Source: Prevotella sp. UBA4376
Lineage (GTDB): Bacteria > Bacteroidota > Bacteroidia > Bacteroidales > Bacteroidaceae
Length of the DNA stretch: 12,675 nt
Direction: 5' to 3'
Assembly (NCBI GenBank): GCA_002391185.1
Contig: DGRY01000035.1
Coordinates: 1 to 12,675, forward strand
The notes beneath the pieces are model-generated. The model was given only the letters and a program-made list of their open reading frames with translations. It searched no databases and was not told where the DNA came from. The translations under genes and the position numbers were made by a program. Of this stretch, positions 5,541-12,675 are shown in pieces; the first letter of the stretch is position 1; the number at the start of each line of letters is the position of its first letter.

Positions 5541-6494
5541 ATGAAAGCATTAACTAAGACAGATTTCCATTTCAATGGACAAAAGAGTGTTTATCATGGT
5601 AAAGTACGTGATGTTTATGACATTAACGACGACGTGATGGTAATGGTAGCTACCGACCGTATCTCGGCATTCGATGTTGTCCTTCCTAAGGGTATTCCAT
5701 TCAAAGGTCAGGTTCTCAACCAGATTGCAGCTCAATTTCTTGATGCAACAAGCGACATCTGCCCTAACTGGAAACTTGCTACTCCAGACCCAATGGTAAC
5801 TGTCGGACTAAAATGCGAGGGTTTCCGCGTAGAGATGATTATCCGTTCTATACTCACTGGTAGCGCATGGCGTGAGTACAAGAATGGTTGCCGCGAACTT
5901 TGTGGAGTGAAACTCCCTGACGGCATGAAAGAGAATGAACGTTTCCCAGAACCTATCATCACTCCTACTACAAAGGCTGATGAGGGGCACGACATGAACA
6001 TATCAAAAGAGGAAATCATTGCTCAGGGTATTGTTAGTGCTGAAGACTATGCTGTGATGGAAGACTACACACGCAAGCTTTTTGCACGTGGACAGGAGAT
6101 TGCAGCTAAACGCGGACTCATTCTTGTTGACACAAAATATGAATTTGGTAAACGTGACGGTAAAGTTTACCTCATCGACGAGATTCACACTCCTGACTCA
6201 AGCCGTTATTTCTATGCTGAAGGTTACGAGGAAAAACTCGCTAAGGGTGAACCACAGCGACAGCTCTCTAAGGAGTTTGTACGCCAGTGGCTTATTGAGC
6301 ACAATTTCATGAATGAGCCTGGACAGACAATGCCTGAAATTACCGACGAATATGCAGAGAGTGTATCAGAACGCTACATTGAATTGTATGAGCACATCAC
6401 AGGCGAGAAGTTTGACAAAGCTACAGAAACAGGCGATATTGCTGCAAGAATAGAAAAGAATGTAGCTGATTGTCTGGCATCACTGAAGCGTTAA
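5541..6494 (+). CDS. purC: SAICAR synthase (phosphoribosylaminoimidazole-succinocarboxamide synthase)
   Basis: This 317-residue cytoplasmic enzyme of de novo purine synthesis joins CAIR and aspartate, using ATP, to give SAICAR. Family blocks in order are GKVRDVYDI (20-28) at the ATP site, [17 protein letters not shown] (37-53), [16 protein letters not shown] (98-113), [11 protein letters not shown] (193-203) and the signature [12 protein letters not shown] (213-224). The length fits the long Bacteroidota form. It begins 19 bases after phoH and is followed 19 bases later by menG, consistent with one transcript. The start ATG is preceded by an A-run (actaaaaaaa), with no Shine-Dalgarno site, as is usual in this phylum. 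PurM, another step of the same pathway, lies three genes downstream. Confidence 0.97.
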   Translation: MKALTKTDFHFNGQKSVYHGKVRDVYDINDDVMVMVATDRISAFDVVLPKGIPFKGQVLNQIAAQFLDATSDICPNWKLATPDPMVTVGLKCEGFRVEMIIRSILTGSAWREYKNGCRELCGVKLPDGMKENERFPEPIITPTTKADEGHDMNISKEEIIAQGIVSAEDYAVMEDYTRKLFARGQEIAAKRGLILVDTKYEFGKRDGKVYLIDEIHTPDSSRYFYAEGYEEKLAKGEPQRQLSKEFVRQWLIEHNFMNEPGQTMPEITDEYAESVSERYIELYEHITGEKFDKATETGDIAARIEKNVADCLASLKR

Positions 6495-6513
6495 TAAAAA
6501 ATTAGTAATTACA

Positions 6514-7248
6514 GTGTATAAGCAGGAAAAGATAAGACCCTACGGCAAAGAGGGTGAGAAAGGAAAACTGGTAGAGGAGATGTTTGACAACATCGCCCCT
6601 ACCTACGACACACTTAATCATCGACTGTCGTGGGATATTGATAAAGGCTGGCGCAAGAAAGCTATAAAGCAGCTGGAACCTTTTGCTCCAAAGACAATGC
6701 TCGACATTGCCACTGGAACTGGCGACTTTGCCATTCTCTCTGCACAAATGCTGAAGCCTGAGCACCTTGTTGGTGCCGACATCAGCGAAGGAATGATGGA
6801 GATTGGTAGAAAAAAAGTTGCCGAAAAAGGACTACAGGATATCATCAGCTTCCAGAAGGAAGACTGTTTGAACCTGTCGTTTGAAGATGAAACCTTTGAC
6901 GCAGTAACAGCTGCCTTTGGCATTCGCAATTTTCAGGATCTTGATAAAGGACTGAAAGAGATGTGTAGAGTGCTGAAAAAAGGGGGACATCTAAGTATTG
7001 TGGAACTCTCGGAACCAGTGAGCTTCCCCATGCACCAACTCTTTAAGATATATTCTCACACTTTCCTGCCACTGGTGGGTAAGCTCATTTCAAAGGATCG
7101 TGGAGCCTACGACTATCTCACGGCTACCATTGAGGCTTTCCCACAAGGAGAAGAAATTACTAATATTCTGAAGAAAGCTGGATTTAGTCAAGCAAGCTTC
7201 AGAAGACTTACTTTTGGAATATGCACCATGTATTTCGCAACTAAATAG
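6514..7248 (+). CDS. ubiE: Demethylmenaquinone methyltransferase (MenG/UbiE family)
   Basis: This 244-residue SAM-dependent class I methyltransferase performs the last step of menaquinone synthesis, adding the C-methyl group to demethylmenaquinone at the inner membrane face. The N-terminal [20 protein letters not shown] (20-39) is the UbiE/COQ5 signature region. SAM motif I is [10 protein letters not shown] (63-72), the acidic residue D89 follows in VGADIS, and [20 protein letters not shown] (135-154) is the second family signature. The start is GTG at 6514; no in-frame ATG lies between the purC stop and the conserved region, and this start gives the expected N-terminus ([11 protein letters not shown]). 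Bacteroidota use menaquinone, so menG is the more accurate role name. aroE starts seven bases after its stop, so translation may be coupled. Confidence 0.94.
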   Translation: MYKQEKIRPYGKEGEKGKLVEEMFDNIAPTYDTLNHRLSWDIDKGWRKKAIKQLEPFAPKTMLDIATGTGDFAILSAQMLKPEHLVGADISEGMMEIGRKKVAEKGLQDIISFQKEDCLNLSFEDETFDAVTAAFGIRNFQDLDKGLKEMCRVLKKGGHLSIVELSEPVSFPMHQLFKIYSHTFLPLVGKLISKDRGAYDYLTATIEAFPQGEEITNILKKAGFSQASFRRLTFGICTMYFATK

Positions 7249-7255
7249 AATCATT

Positions 7256-7993
7256 ATGGACAAATACGGACTGATAGGATTCCCATTGGGACACTCTTTC
7301 TCGAAGAACTATTTCAACGAGAAATTCGAAAACGAAGCCATCGATGCCGAATATATCAACTTCGAGATTCCGAATATTGAGACTCTGCCTGAGGTGATAG
7401 CATCAAATCCTGAACTCAAAGGATTCAACATTACTATACCATACAAAGAGAAAGTGATTAACTATCTTGATTCACTAAGTCCTGAGGCGAGAGCTATTGG
7501 AGCCGTAAATGTAGTGAAAGTGATTCACAAAGGTAACGATGTGCAACTCAAAGGCTATAACAGCGATGTTATCGGTTTCACACGAAGCATTGAACCTATG
7601 CTTGAGAAATGCCACAAGAAGGCACTTATTCTTGGAACCGGTGGAGCATCGAAAGCCATAAACTATGGACTGAAAAGTTTAGGACTCGAAACCTGTTACG
7701 TGAGCCGGTATGAACGTGCCAACACCATACAATATGACAAAATTACTCCTGAACTAATCAAAGAGTATAATGTTATAGTGAACTGCACACCACTGGGAAT
7801 GTATCCAAAAACTGAGGAATGCCCCAACCTTCCATATGAAGCCATGGATAACCACACCCTACTCTACGATCTCATCTACAATCCCGATGAGACTCTGTTC
7901 ATGAAGAAGGGTAAAGAACATGGAGCAACTGTAAAGAATGGACTTGAAATGCTGCTTCTGCAGGCTTTTGCAAGTTGGGAATTCTGGAAGTAA
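7256..7993 (+). CDS. aroE: Shikimate dehydrogenase
   Basis: This 245-residue NADP-dependent enzyme reduces 3-dehydroshikimate to shikimate in aromatic amino acid and chorismate synthesis. Chorismate also feeds menaquinone, the product pathway of the gene before it. The substrate site is seen in GHSFS (12-16), NITIPYK with catalytic K64, and NSD with catalytic D104. The nucleotide-binding loop is LGTGGASKA (126-134), and NCTPLGMYP (176-184) and NGLEMLLLQA (228-237) are family blocks. At 245 residues it is slightly shorter than the E. coli enzyme (272), which is normal in Bacteroidota. The ATG at 7256 is chosen because MDKYGLIGFPLGHS is the typical N-terminus; the frame is open further upstream but inside the end of the methyltransferase gene. 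Confidence 0.95.
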   Translation: MDKYGLIGFPLGHSFSKNYFNEKFENEAIDAEYINFEIPNIETLPEVIASNPELKGFNITIPYKEKVINYLDSLSPEARAIGAVNVVKVIHKGNDVQLKGYNSDVIGFTRSIEPMLEKCHKKALILGTGGASKAINYGLKSLGLETCYVSRYERANTIQYDKITPELIKEYNVIVNCTPLGMYPKTEECPNLPYEAMDNHTLLYDLIYNPDETLFMKKGKEHGATVKNGLEMLLLQAFASWEFWK

Positions 7994-8049
7994 AGTTTAG
8001 TAATTAAAAAGAAAATCAAGCCCGAAAGGCTAAACAACAAAAATAAAAG

Positions 8050-9213
8050 ATGGACAACAGATATATGATGCGCGGAGTTAGTGCCGCTAAAGAAGATGTG
8101 CACAACGCCATCAAGAACATTGATAAGGGTATTTTCCCACAGGCATTCTGCAAGATTATACCAGATATCCTTGGTGGAGATCCTGAATACTGTAACATTA
8201 TGCACGCTGATGGCGCAGGAACAAAGTCGTCGCTTGCATATATGTATTGGAAGGAAACAGGCGACCTTAGTGTTTGGAAAGGTATTGCTCAGGATGCTGT
8301 AGTTATGAACACCGACGACCTCCTTTGTGTAGGTGCTGTTGACAACATCCTTGTTTCATCAACTATTGGAAGAAACAAGATGCTCGTACCAGGAGAAGTT
8401 ATCTCTGCTATTATCAATGGTACCGACGAGTTGCTTAGCGAAATGCGAGAGATGGGAATAGGTATCTATCCTACAGGTGGAGAAACAGCCGATGTTGGCG
8501 ACCTTGTACGCACTATCATCGTTGACTCTACTGTAACATGCCGCATGAAGAGAAGTGATGTTATCAATAATGCTAACATACGCCCTAGCGATGTTATCGT
8601 TGGATTGAGCTCAACAGGGCAGGCTACATACGAGAAACGCTATAATGGCGGTATGGGAAGCAACGGTTTGACATCGGCACGTCACGATGTGTTTGCTAAA
8701 TACCTGGCAGAGAAGTTCCCTGAGAGCTTCGACCACAATGTACCTAACGAACTGGTGTATAGCGGCAAATACAAGCTTACAGACAGCGTTGAGGGCAGTC
8801 CTGTAAATGCAGGCGAACTGGTTCTCTCTCCTACCCGCACCTACGCGCCAGTTATCAAGCGTCTGCTCGATGAGTTGCGCCCTGAAATCCATGGTATGGT
8901 TCATTGCACTGGTGGTGCACAAACCAAGGTACTGCATTTTGTTAACGACAACTGCAAAGTTGTGAAAGACAACATGTTCCCTGTACCTCCATTGTTCAAG
9001 GCTATCCACGACTGCTCAGGCACCGACTGGAAAGAGATGTATCAGGTATTTAACATGGGACACCGCATGGAAATCTATGTTCGTCCTGAAATTGCCGACA
9101 AGGTTATTGAAATCAGCAAGAGCTTCAATATTGACGCACAGGTTGTTGGACATATCGAGGAAGGCAAGAAGAGTCTGACCATCAAGAGCGAATTCGGTAC
9201 ATTTGAATATTAG
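8050..9213 (+). CDS. purM: Phosphoribosylformylglycinamidine cyclo-ligase (AIR synthase), Bacteroidota type
   Basis: This 387-residue cytoplasmic enzyme closes FGAM to AIR with ATP in purine synthesis, two steps before PurC. Visible PurM features are HADGAGTKS (52-60), DAVVMNTDDLLCVGA (82-96), the glycine-rich GGETADVGD (143-151) and GSNGLTSARHD (203-213). A later HCTGGAQTK block corresponds to the C-terminal-domain glycine loop of the PurM/ThiL fold. The protein is longer than and diverged from the proteobacterial PurM (about 345 residues), as is typical of Bacteroidota. Its 56-base upstream gap holds a small four-base-pair hairpin (8019-8031) and an A-rich run before the ATG, and no promoter match. 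It probably belongs to the same transcript as the preceding genes. Confidence 0.92.
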   Translation: MDNRYMMRGVSAAKEDVHNAIKNIDKGIFPQAFCKIIPDILGGDPEYCNIMHADGAGTKSSLAYMYWKETGDLSVWKGIAQDAVVMNTDDLLCVGAVDNILVSSTIGRNKMLVPGEVISAIINGTDELLSEMREMGIGIYPTGGETADVGDLVRTIIVDSTVTCRMKRSDVINNANIRPSDVIVGLSSTGQATYEKRYNGGMGSNGLTSARHDVFAKYLAEKFPESFDHNVPNELVYSGKYKLTDSVEGSPVNAGELVLSPTRTYAPVIKRLLDELRPEIHGMVHCTGGAQTKVLHFVNDNCKVVKDNMFPVPPLFKAIHDCSGTDWKEMYQVFNMGHRMEIYVRPEIADKVIEISKSFNIDAQVVGHIEEGKKSLTIKSEFGTFEY

Positions 9214-9232
9214 AACTGTGTCCTCCCCGATA

Positions 9233-9259
9233 ACTTCTAAACTTCTTTGACTTCTAAAA
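9233..9259. repeat. Short tandem repeat between purM and prfA
   Basis: Three imperfect units run in a row: ACTTCTAA, ACTTCTTTG, ACTTCTAAA. They fill the middle of the 75-base gap between the genes. Similar ACTTCTAA strings occur between genes in related genomes (recalled). No function is apparent; the gap holds no convincing promoter. Confidence 0.5.
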
Positions 9260-9288
9260 TTTGCACTTGTAAAACGTAATTTAGAAAT

Positions 9289-10401
9289 ATGGCAGATAAT
9301 AATAAAATATTAGAAAAGCTGGATGGCCTTGAGGCCCGTTTTGAAGAAGTTGGCACATTAATTACCGACCCTTCAGTTATTGCTGACCAGCAGCGTTATG
9401 TTAAACTGACAAAAGAATGGAAGGACCTTGGTGACATCATGAAGGCCCGTCAGAAGTATATCAATTGCCTTAATAGCATTCAGGAGGCAAAGGACATCCT
9501 TGCTAATGAGAGCGATCCGGATATGAAAGAAATGGCTCGCGAAGAGTTAGCCGAAAACGAAGCTTTGCAGCCAAAGCTCGAAGAGGAGATAAAGATTGCC
9601 TTGGTTCCTAAAGACCCAGAAGATGCTAAAAATGTGCAGATGGAGGTGCGCGCAGGAACAGGAGGTGACGAGGCTGCTCTCTTTGCCGGCGACCTTTTCA
9701 ACATGTACAAGCGATTCTGCGACAAGAAGGGCTGGACTCTCAATGTTTCCAACGCTTCAGAAGGAGCTGTCGGTGGTTTCAAGGAAATTGACTTTGAGGT
9801 TAGCGGTGACAACGTGTATGGCATATTGAAATATGAATCAGGTGTGCATCGCGTACAGCGTGTGCCTGTAACAGAATCAAATGGACGTATGCAGACTTCG
9901 GCTGCTACTGTTGCCGTGTTGCCAGAAGCTGATAAGTTTGAAGTAAACATCAACGAAGGCGATATCAAATGGGATACTTTCCGTTCATCAGGTGCTGGTG
10001 GTCAGAATGTGAACAAGGTAGAGTCGGGTGTTCGCTTACGCTATCCTTGGAAGAACCCTAACACTGGTGAAGTTGAGGAAATCCTTATCGAGTGTACCGA
10101 AACACGTGACCAGCCAAAGAACAAAGAACGTGCGCTGAGCCGTCTTTATACATATATCTACGACCACGAACACCAGAAATATGTTGATGACATCTCAAGC
10201 CGCAGAAAGAGCCTTGTATCAACAGGTGACCGCTCTGCTAAGATACGCACATACAATTTCCCACAGGGACGTGTAACAGATCACCGCATTGGCTACACCA
10301 CCCACGACCTTTCTGGTTTCCTAAATGGCGACATTCAAGACATGATTGATGCCCTTACCGTTGCCGAGAATGCAGAAAAGCTGAAGGAAAGCGAATTATA
10401 A
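9289..10401 (+). CDS. prfA: Peptide chain release factor 1
   Basis: This 370-residue class I release factor ends translation at UAA and UAG on the ribosome. The coiled N-terminal domain covers about 1-105. Domain 2 contains HRVQRVPVTE (187-196), where PVT (193-195) is the RF1-type P-x-T codon-reading tripeptide, which separates it from RF2 (SPF). The catalytic loop SSGAGGQNVNKVES (233-246) holds GGQ at 237-239, which frees the peptide and is normally methylated on the glutamine by PrmC. The C-terminal block IRTYNFPQGRVTDHRIG (319-335) is standard. The length is slightly above E. coli RF1 (360). The purM-prfA-pyrF neighbourhood is, as I recall, conserved in Bacteroidales. A strong terminator follows 12 bases after the stop. 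Confidence 0.97.
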   Translation: MADNNKILEKLDGLEARFEEVGTLITDPSVIADQQRYVKLTKEWKDLGDIMKARQKYINCLNSIQEAKDILANESDPDMKEMAREELAENEALQPKLEEEIKIALVPKDPEDAKNVQMEVRAGTGGDEAALFAGDLFNMYKRFCDKKGWTLNVSNASEGAVGGFKEIDFEVSGDNVYGILKYESGVHRVQRVPVTESNGRMQTSAATVAVLPEADKFEVNINEGDIKWDTFRSSGAGGQNVNKVESGVRLRYPWKNPNTGEVEEILIECTETRDQPKNKERALSRLYTYIYDHEHQKYVDDISSRRKSLVSTGDRSAKIRTYNFPQGRVTDHRIGYTTHDLSGFLNGDIQDMIDALTVAENAEKLKESEL

Positions 10402-10412
10402 TCTAATTTTTT

Positions 10413-10442
10413 CCTCCTCTCATACGAAAGTATGAGTGGAGG
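10413..10442 (+). terminator. Intrinsic terminator after prfA
   Basis: CCTCCTCTCATAC (10413-10425) pairs with GTATGAGTGGAGG (10430-10442) around a GAAA tetraloop. The pairing covers 13 positions with a single T-T mismatch. TTTCTATTTTT follows directly. This should end the phoH-to-prfA transcript. Confidence 0.85.
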
Positions 10443-10473
10443 TTTCTATTTTTAATTGATAATTAGCATTACT

Positions 10474-10626
10474 ATGGGACTGATTTATACCAAGAAGAAC
10501 GAAGAGGCTGTTAAAGACGATCGCACTGTGAAACCTGAGGATTTCGCACGTAGAGTTATGTCAATGAAAGAAATTCGTAACGAAGAAAACAAAAAAGAAC
10601 TTCCAAAAACTGAAATAAAAAAATAA
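10474..10626 (+). CDS. Unrecognised 50-residue charged protein upstream of pyrF
   Basis: The frame starts at ATG 10474, ends at TAA 10624-10626 and encodes 50 residues beginning MGLIYTKKNEEAVKDD. It is very hydrophilic, rich in Lys and Glu, with no signal peptide, membrane segment or cysteine. A central stretch (about 20-38, PEDFARRVMSMKEIRNEEN) could form an amphipathic helix, and the C-terminal ten residues are lysine-rich. It lies between the prfA terminator and pyrF, six bases before the pyrF start. This tight spacing, codon use like its neighbours and the absence of any other explanation for the gap support a real gene. I do not recognise the family and assign no function. No clear promoter is seen between the terminator and its start, so this unit may depend on read-through or on a promoter of another type. 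Confidence 0.65.
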   Translation: MGLIYTKKNEEAVKDDRTVKPEDFARRVMSMKEIRNEENKKELPKTEIKK

Positions 10627-10632
10627 AAAACG

Positions 10633-11457
10633 ATGAATAGAAAACAACTTGTAAACGAGATATTCTCTAAGAAGAGTTTCCTCTGTGTAGGACTGGATAC
10701 TGATTTGAAAAAAATACCTGAGTTCTTATTGAACGAGGAAGATCCTATCTTTGCATTCAACAAGGCTATCATTGATGCAACTGCACCTTATTGCGTTGCT
10801 TACAAACCAAACCTTGCTTTCTATGAGTGCTTCGGTTTGAAGGGCATGGCAGCTTTCGAACGCACTATAAAGTACTTGAAGAAGTTCTACCCTACTCACT
10901 TCATTGTTGCCGACGCAAAGCGTGGCGACATCGGAAACACTTCAAGCATGTATGCAAGAACATTCTTCGAGGAATACGATGTTGACTCTCTCACCGTTGC
11001 ACCATACATGGGTGAAGACAGCGTAAAGCCATTCCTTGAGTACGATGGCAAATGGGTTATCGTGCTTGCACTGACAAGTAACAAGGGAAGCCACGATTTT
11101 CAACTCACCGAAGATAAGGAGTGTGAAAGACTCTTTGAAAAAGTGTTGCGCAAGAGCCAGGAATGGGGCACCGATGAAAACATGATGTATGTTGTGGGAG
11201 CAACACAGGGCGAGATGTTCAAGGATATCCGCAAGGTGGCTCCAAACCACTTCCTTCTCGTACCAGGTGTAGGTGCACAGGGTGGCAGCTTGCAAGAAGT
11301 GTGCAAATACGGCATAACCAAGGACTGCGGTCTGCTTGTAAACTCTTCACGTGGCATTATCTATGCCAGCAAGGGCGAAGATTTCGCCGAGGCTGCTGCA
11401 CAGAAAGCCAAGGAGTTGCAAGAGCAAATGGCAGAAGAACTAACTAAGTTAGCGTAA
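10633..11457 (+). CDS. pyrF: Orotidine 5'-phosphate decarboxylase
   Basis: This 274-residue enzyme converts OMP to UMP, the last step of de novo UMP synthesis in the cytoplasm. The N-terminal [14 protein letters not shown] (16-29) and the catalytic [11 protein letters not shown] (93-103) give the D-x-K-R-G-D site with D94, K96 and D99. The phosphate-binding loop PGVGAQGG (211-218) and [11 protein letters not shown] (236-246) complete the TIM-barrel signature. At 274 residues it belongs to the longer OMP decarboxylase subgroup (about 270 residues) and not the E. coli type (245). It starts six bases after the 50-residue gene. The HD-domain gene follows after 20 bases, so the three are probably co-transcribed. 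Confidence 0.96.
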   Translation: MNRKQLVNEIFSKKSFLCVGLDTDLKKIPEFLLNEEDPIFAFNKAIIDATAPYCVAYKPNLAFYECFGLKGMAAFERTIKYLKKFYPTHFIVADAKRGDIGNTSSMYARTFFEEYDVDSLTVAPYMGEDSVKPFLEYDGKWVIVLALTSNKGSHDFQLTEDKECERLFEKVLRKSQEWGTDENMMYVVGATQGEMFKDIRKVAPNHFLLVPGVGAQGGSLQEVCKYGITKDCGLLVNSSRGIIYASKGEDFAEAAAQKAKELQEQMAEELTKLA

Positions 11458-11466
11458 CCTAAAGAA

Positions 11467-11472
11467 AGGAGG
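11467..11472 (+). promoter_or_regulatory. Canonical Shine-Dalgarno site before the HD-domain gene
   Basis: AGGAGG lies five bases before the ATG at 11478, within AAAGGAGG. Every other start in this window lacks such a site, and Bacteroidota rarely rely on one. It fixes the start of the HD gene. Confidence 0.8.
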
Positions 11473-11477
11473 AACAG

Positions 11478-12675
11478 ATGAACGATAGCAAGATTATCAA
11501 TGATCCAGTATTTGGATTTATCAAGATACCAAGAGGATTGCTTTACAACATAGTAAAGCATCCTCTTATGCAACGTTTAACAAGAATAAAACAACTGGGG
11601 CTTGCCTCGGTTGTTTATCCTGCAGCACAACACACTCGTTTTCAACATTCCTTAGGTGCGTTCCACCTGATGAGTGAAGCAATTTTGTCTCTTCAGCAAA
11701 AGGGAAACTTTATCTTTGACAGCGAAGCCGAAGCCGTTGAGGCAGCTATTCTTATGCACGACATAGGACATGGTCCTCTTTCACATGTACTCGAAAACAC
11801 ATTGATAAACGGCATCACTCACGAAGAGATATCATTGCTGATGATGGAACAGATAAACGAAGAGATGAATGGTGAACTGAACTTAGCCATGAAAATCTTC
11901 AAGGATGAATATCCAAAACATTTCCTACATCAGCTTATCAGCAGTCAGCTCGACATGGATCGCCTCGACTATCTACGTCGCGACAGTTTCTTTACTGGAG
12001 TGAACGAAGGCAATATTGGAAGTGCACGAATAATAAAAATGCTTGATGTTGTTGACGACAAACTGGTTGTCGATTCAAAAGGAATCTATTCCATCGAAAA
12101 CTATTTAACATCCCGAAGATTGATGTATTGGTCGGTGTATCTGCACAAAACAGCAGTGGCATACGAGAAAGTTCTCATCAACCTACTCACAAGAGCCAAA
12201 CAACTGGCGCAACAAGGAAAAGACATCTTTGCACCACCACAGCTACGTTTCTTCCTTTACAACAACGTAGAAAGCAAGGATTTCACATTAGGTTCTGAAG
12301 CCCTAAGAAACTACGAACTCCTCGACGACAACGATTTGTGGAGCAGCATAAAAGTATGGGCACAAAATGACGACAAAATACTCTCTATACTTGCTGGCGA
12401 CATGATAAACCGCAACATTTTCAAGGTTGAAATCCATGAAAATCACATAGACGAAGAAACCATATCTGCTCTTCAAAACAAACTTGCCAAGGAAGCAGGA
12501 GTGAGCATTGAAGAAGCTCAATACCTTTTCAGCGTTTCAAGGATACAGAAAGACATGTACGACGTTAACGACGATCAGATTTCCATTCTCTATAAAGACG
12601 GAACCATTAAAGACATAACTGATGCTTCCGATTTACTTAATGTGTCTCTGCTTTCCAAAAAAATACGTAAATATT
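11478..12675 (+). CDS. HD-domain phosphohydrolase (dGTPase/SAMHD1-like), 3' end outside window
   Basis: An open frame of 399 codons runs from ATG 11478 to the right edge without a stop. The HD metal site is visible: FQHS with H57, then LMHDIGHGPLSH (92-103) with H94 and D95, and the fourth ligand in LDMDRLDYLRRD (158-169). This is the pattern of the dGTPase/SAMHD1-related HD superfamily, often annotated as HD-domain phosphohydrolase. RFQHSLG (54-60) and the early MQRLTRIKQLG (31-41) are also typical. Family members hydrolyse deoxynucleoside triphosphates or related nucleotides; the substrate of this one cannot be told from sequence. The gene starts 20 bases after pyrF behind a perfect AGGAGG. 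In Bacteroidales this gene is often followed by lpxD and lpxC-fabZ (recalled), which would lie outside the window. Cut by the window edge, not broken. Confidence 0.88.
   Translation, partial: MNDSKIINDPVFGFIKIPRGLLYNIVKHPLMQRLTRIKQLGLASVVYPAAQHTRFQHSLGAFHLMSEAILSLQQKGNFIFDSEAEAVEAAILMHDIGHGPLSHVLENTLINGITHEEISLLMMEQINEEMNGELNLAMKIFKDEYPKHFLHQLISSQLDMDRLDYLRRDSFFTGVNEGNIGSARIIKMLDVVDDKLVVDSKGIYSIENYLTSRRLMYWSVYLHKTAVAYEKVLINLLTRAKQLAQQGKDIFAPPQLRFFLYNNVESKDFTLGSEALRNYELLDDNDLWSSIKVWAQNDDKILSILAGDMINRNIFKVEIHENHIDEETISALQNKLAKEAGVSIEEAQYLFSVSRIQKDMYDVNDDQISILYKDGTIKDITDASDLLNVSLLSKKIRKY

Noticed and set aside
8019..8031. AGCC-CGAAA-GGCT hairpin before purM as a riboswitch or attenuator
   Set aside because: A four-base-pair stem with no T-run, and nothing resembling a purine riboswitch core in the 56-base gap.
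9246..9263. Possible promoter before prfA (TTTG, then TAAAATTTG)
   Set aside because: The second element has three instead of two bases between TA and TTTG, and the spacing is far below 17-20 bases.
9480..9968. 162-codon open frame on the minus strand inside prfA
   Set aside because: Antisense shadow of RF1; serine-rich translation without motifs, no promoter or start context.
10485..10772. 95-codon minus-strand frame across the small gene and the pyrF start
   Set aside because: It crosses two plus-strand genes in a tight operon, and its F/S-rich sequence is what the reverse complement of Lys/Glu-rich coding DNA gives.

Overview
The window looks like chromosomal DNA of a Bacteroidales bacterium, most likely from the Prevotella group. 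Several non-coding regions carry the Bacteroidota promoter signature (a TTTG-type -33 element, about 20 bases, then TAnnTTTG). Start codons are mostly preceded by A-rich sequence instead of a Shine-Dalgarno site. The proteins are of the Bacteroidota kinds: PhoH next to PurC, the long divergent PurM, a short FolK, an M64 peptidase and DUF5715. The genus is an inference from general resemblance.

Layout. (1) Positions 1-481, minus strand: the 5' part of a tRNA-Arg(UCU) gene cut by the window edge, and a short folK-type gene. (2) 561-2821, plus strand: two exported proteins, a GH73 glucosaminidase with two LysM domains and an M64-family metallopeptidase. (3) 2822-3571: a repeat-rich patch holding a strong bidirectional terminator and the remains of a toxin-antitoxin pair. 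The HigA-like antitoxin is intact but the Gp49/HigB-like toxin has lost its N-terminal half. Two identical 21-bp hairpin repeats bracket the pair. (4) 3572-4381, minus strand: a membrane-anchored DUF5715 protein with M15-peptidase-like motifs. (5) 4475-10401, plus strand: a tightly packed housekeeping run phoH - purC - menG/ubiE - aroE - purM - prfA, ending at a clear terminator. (6) From 10474 to the right edge: a 50-residue unrecognised protein, pyrF, and an HD-domain phosphohydrolase that runs off the window.

The plus-strand run combines purine synthesis (PurC, PurM), pyrimidine synthesis (PyrF), the shikimate pathway (AroE), menaquinone synthesis (MenG) and translation termination (RF1). 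This is a growth-linked gene cluster with no single pathway theme. Divergent promoters lie between folK and the glucosaminidase gene, and between the DUF5715 gene and phoH. Their positions correct several starts: 561 instead of 552 for the glucosaminidase, 4381 instead of 4453 for DUF5715, and a TTG at 4475 instead of 4448 for phoH.

I saw no convincing new multi-gene system. The most notable items are the decayed toxin-antitoxin locus with its hairpin repeats, the small conserved-looking protein before pyrF, the probably leaderless divergent pair at the left end, and the isolated perfect Shine-Dalgarno site before the HD gene.
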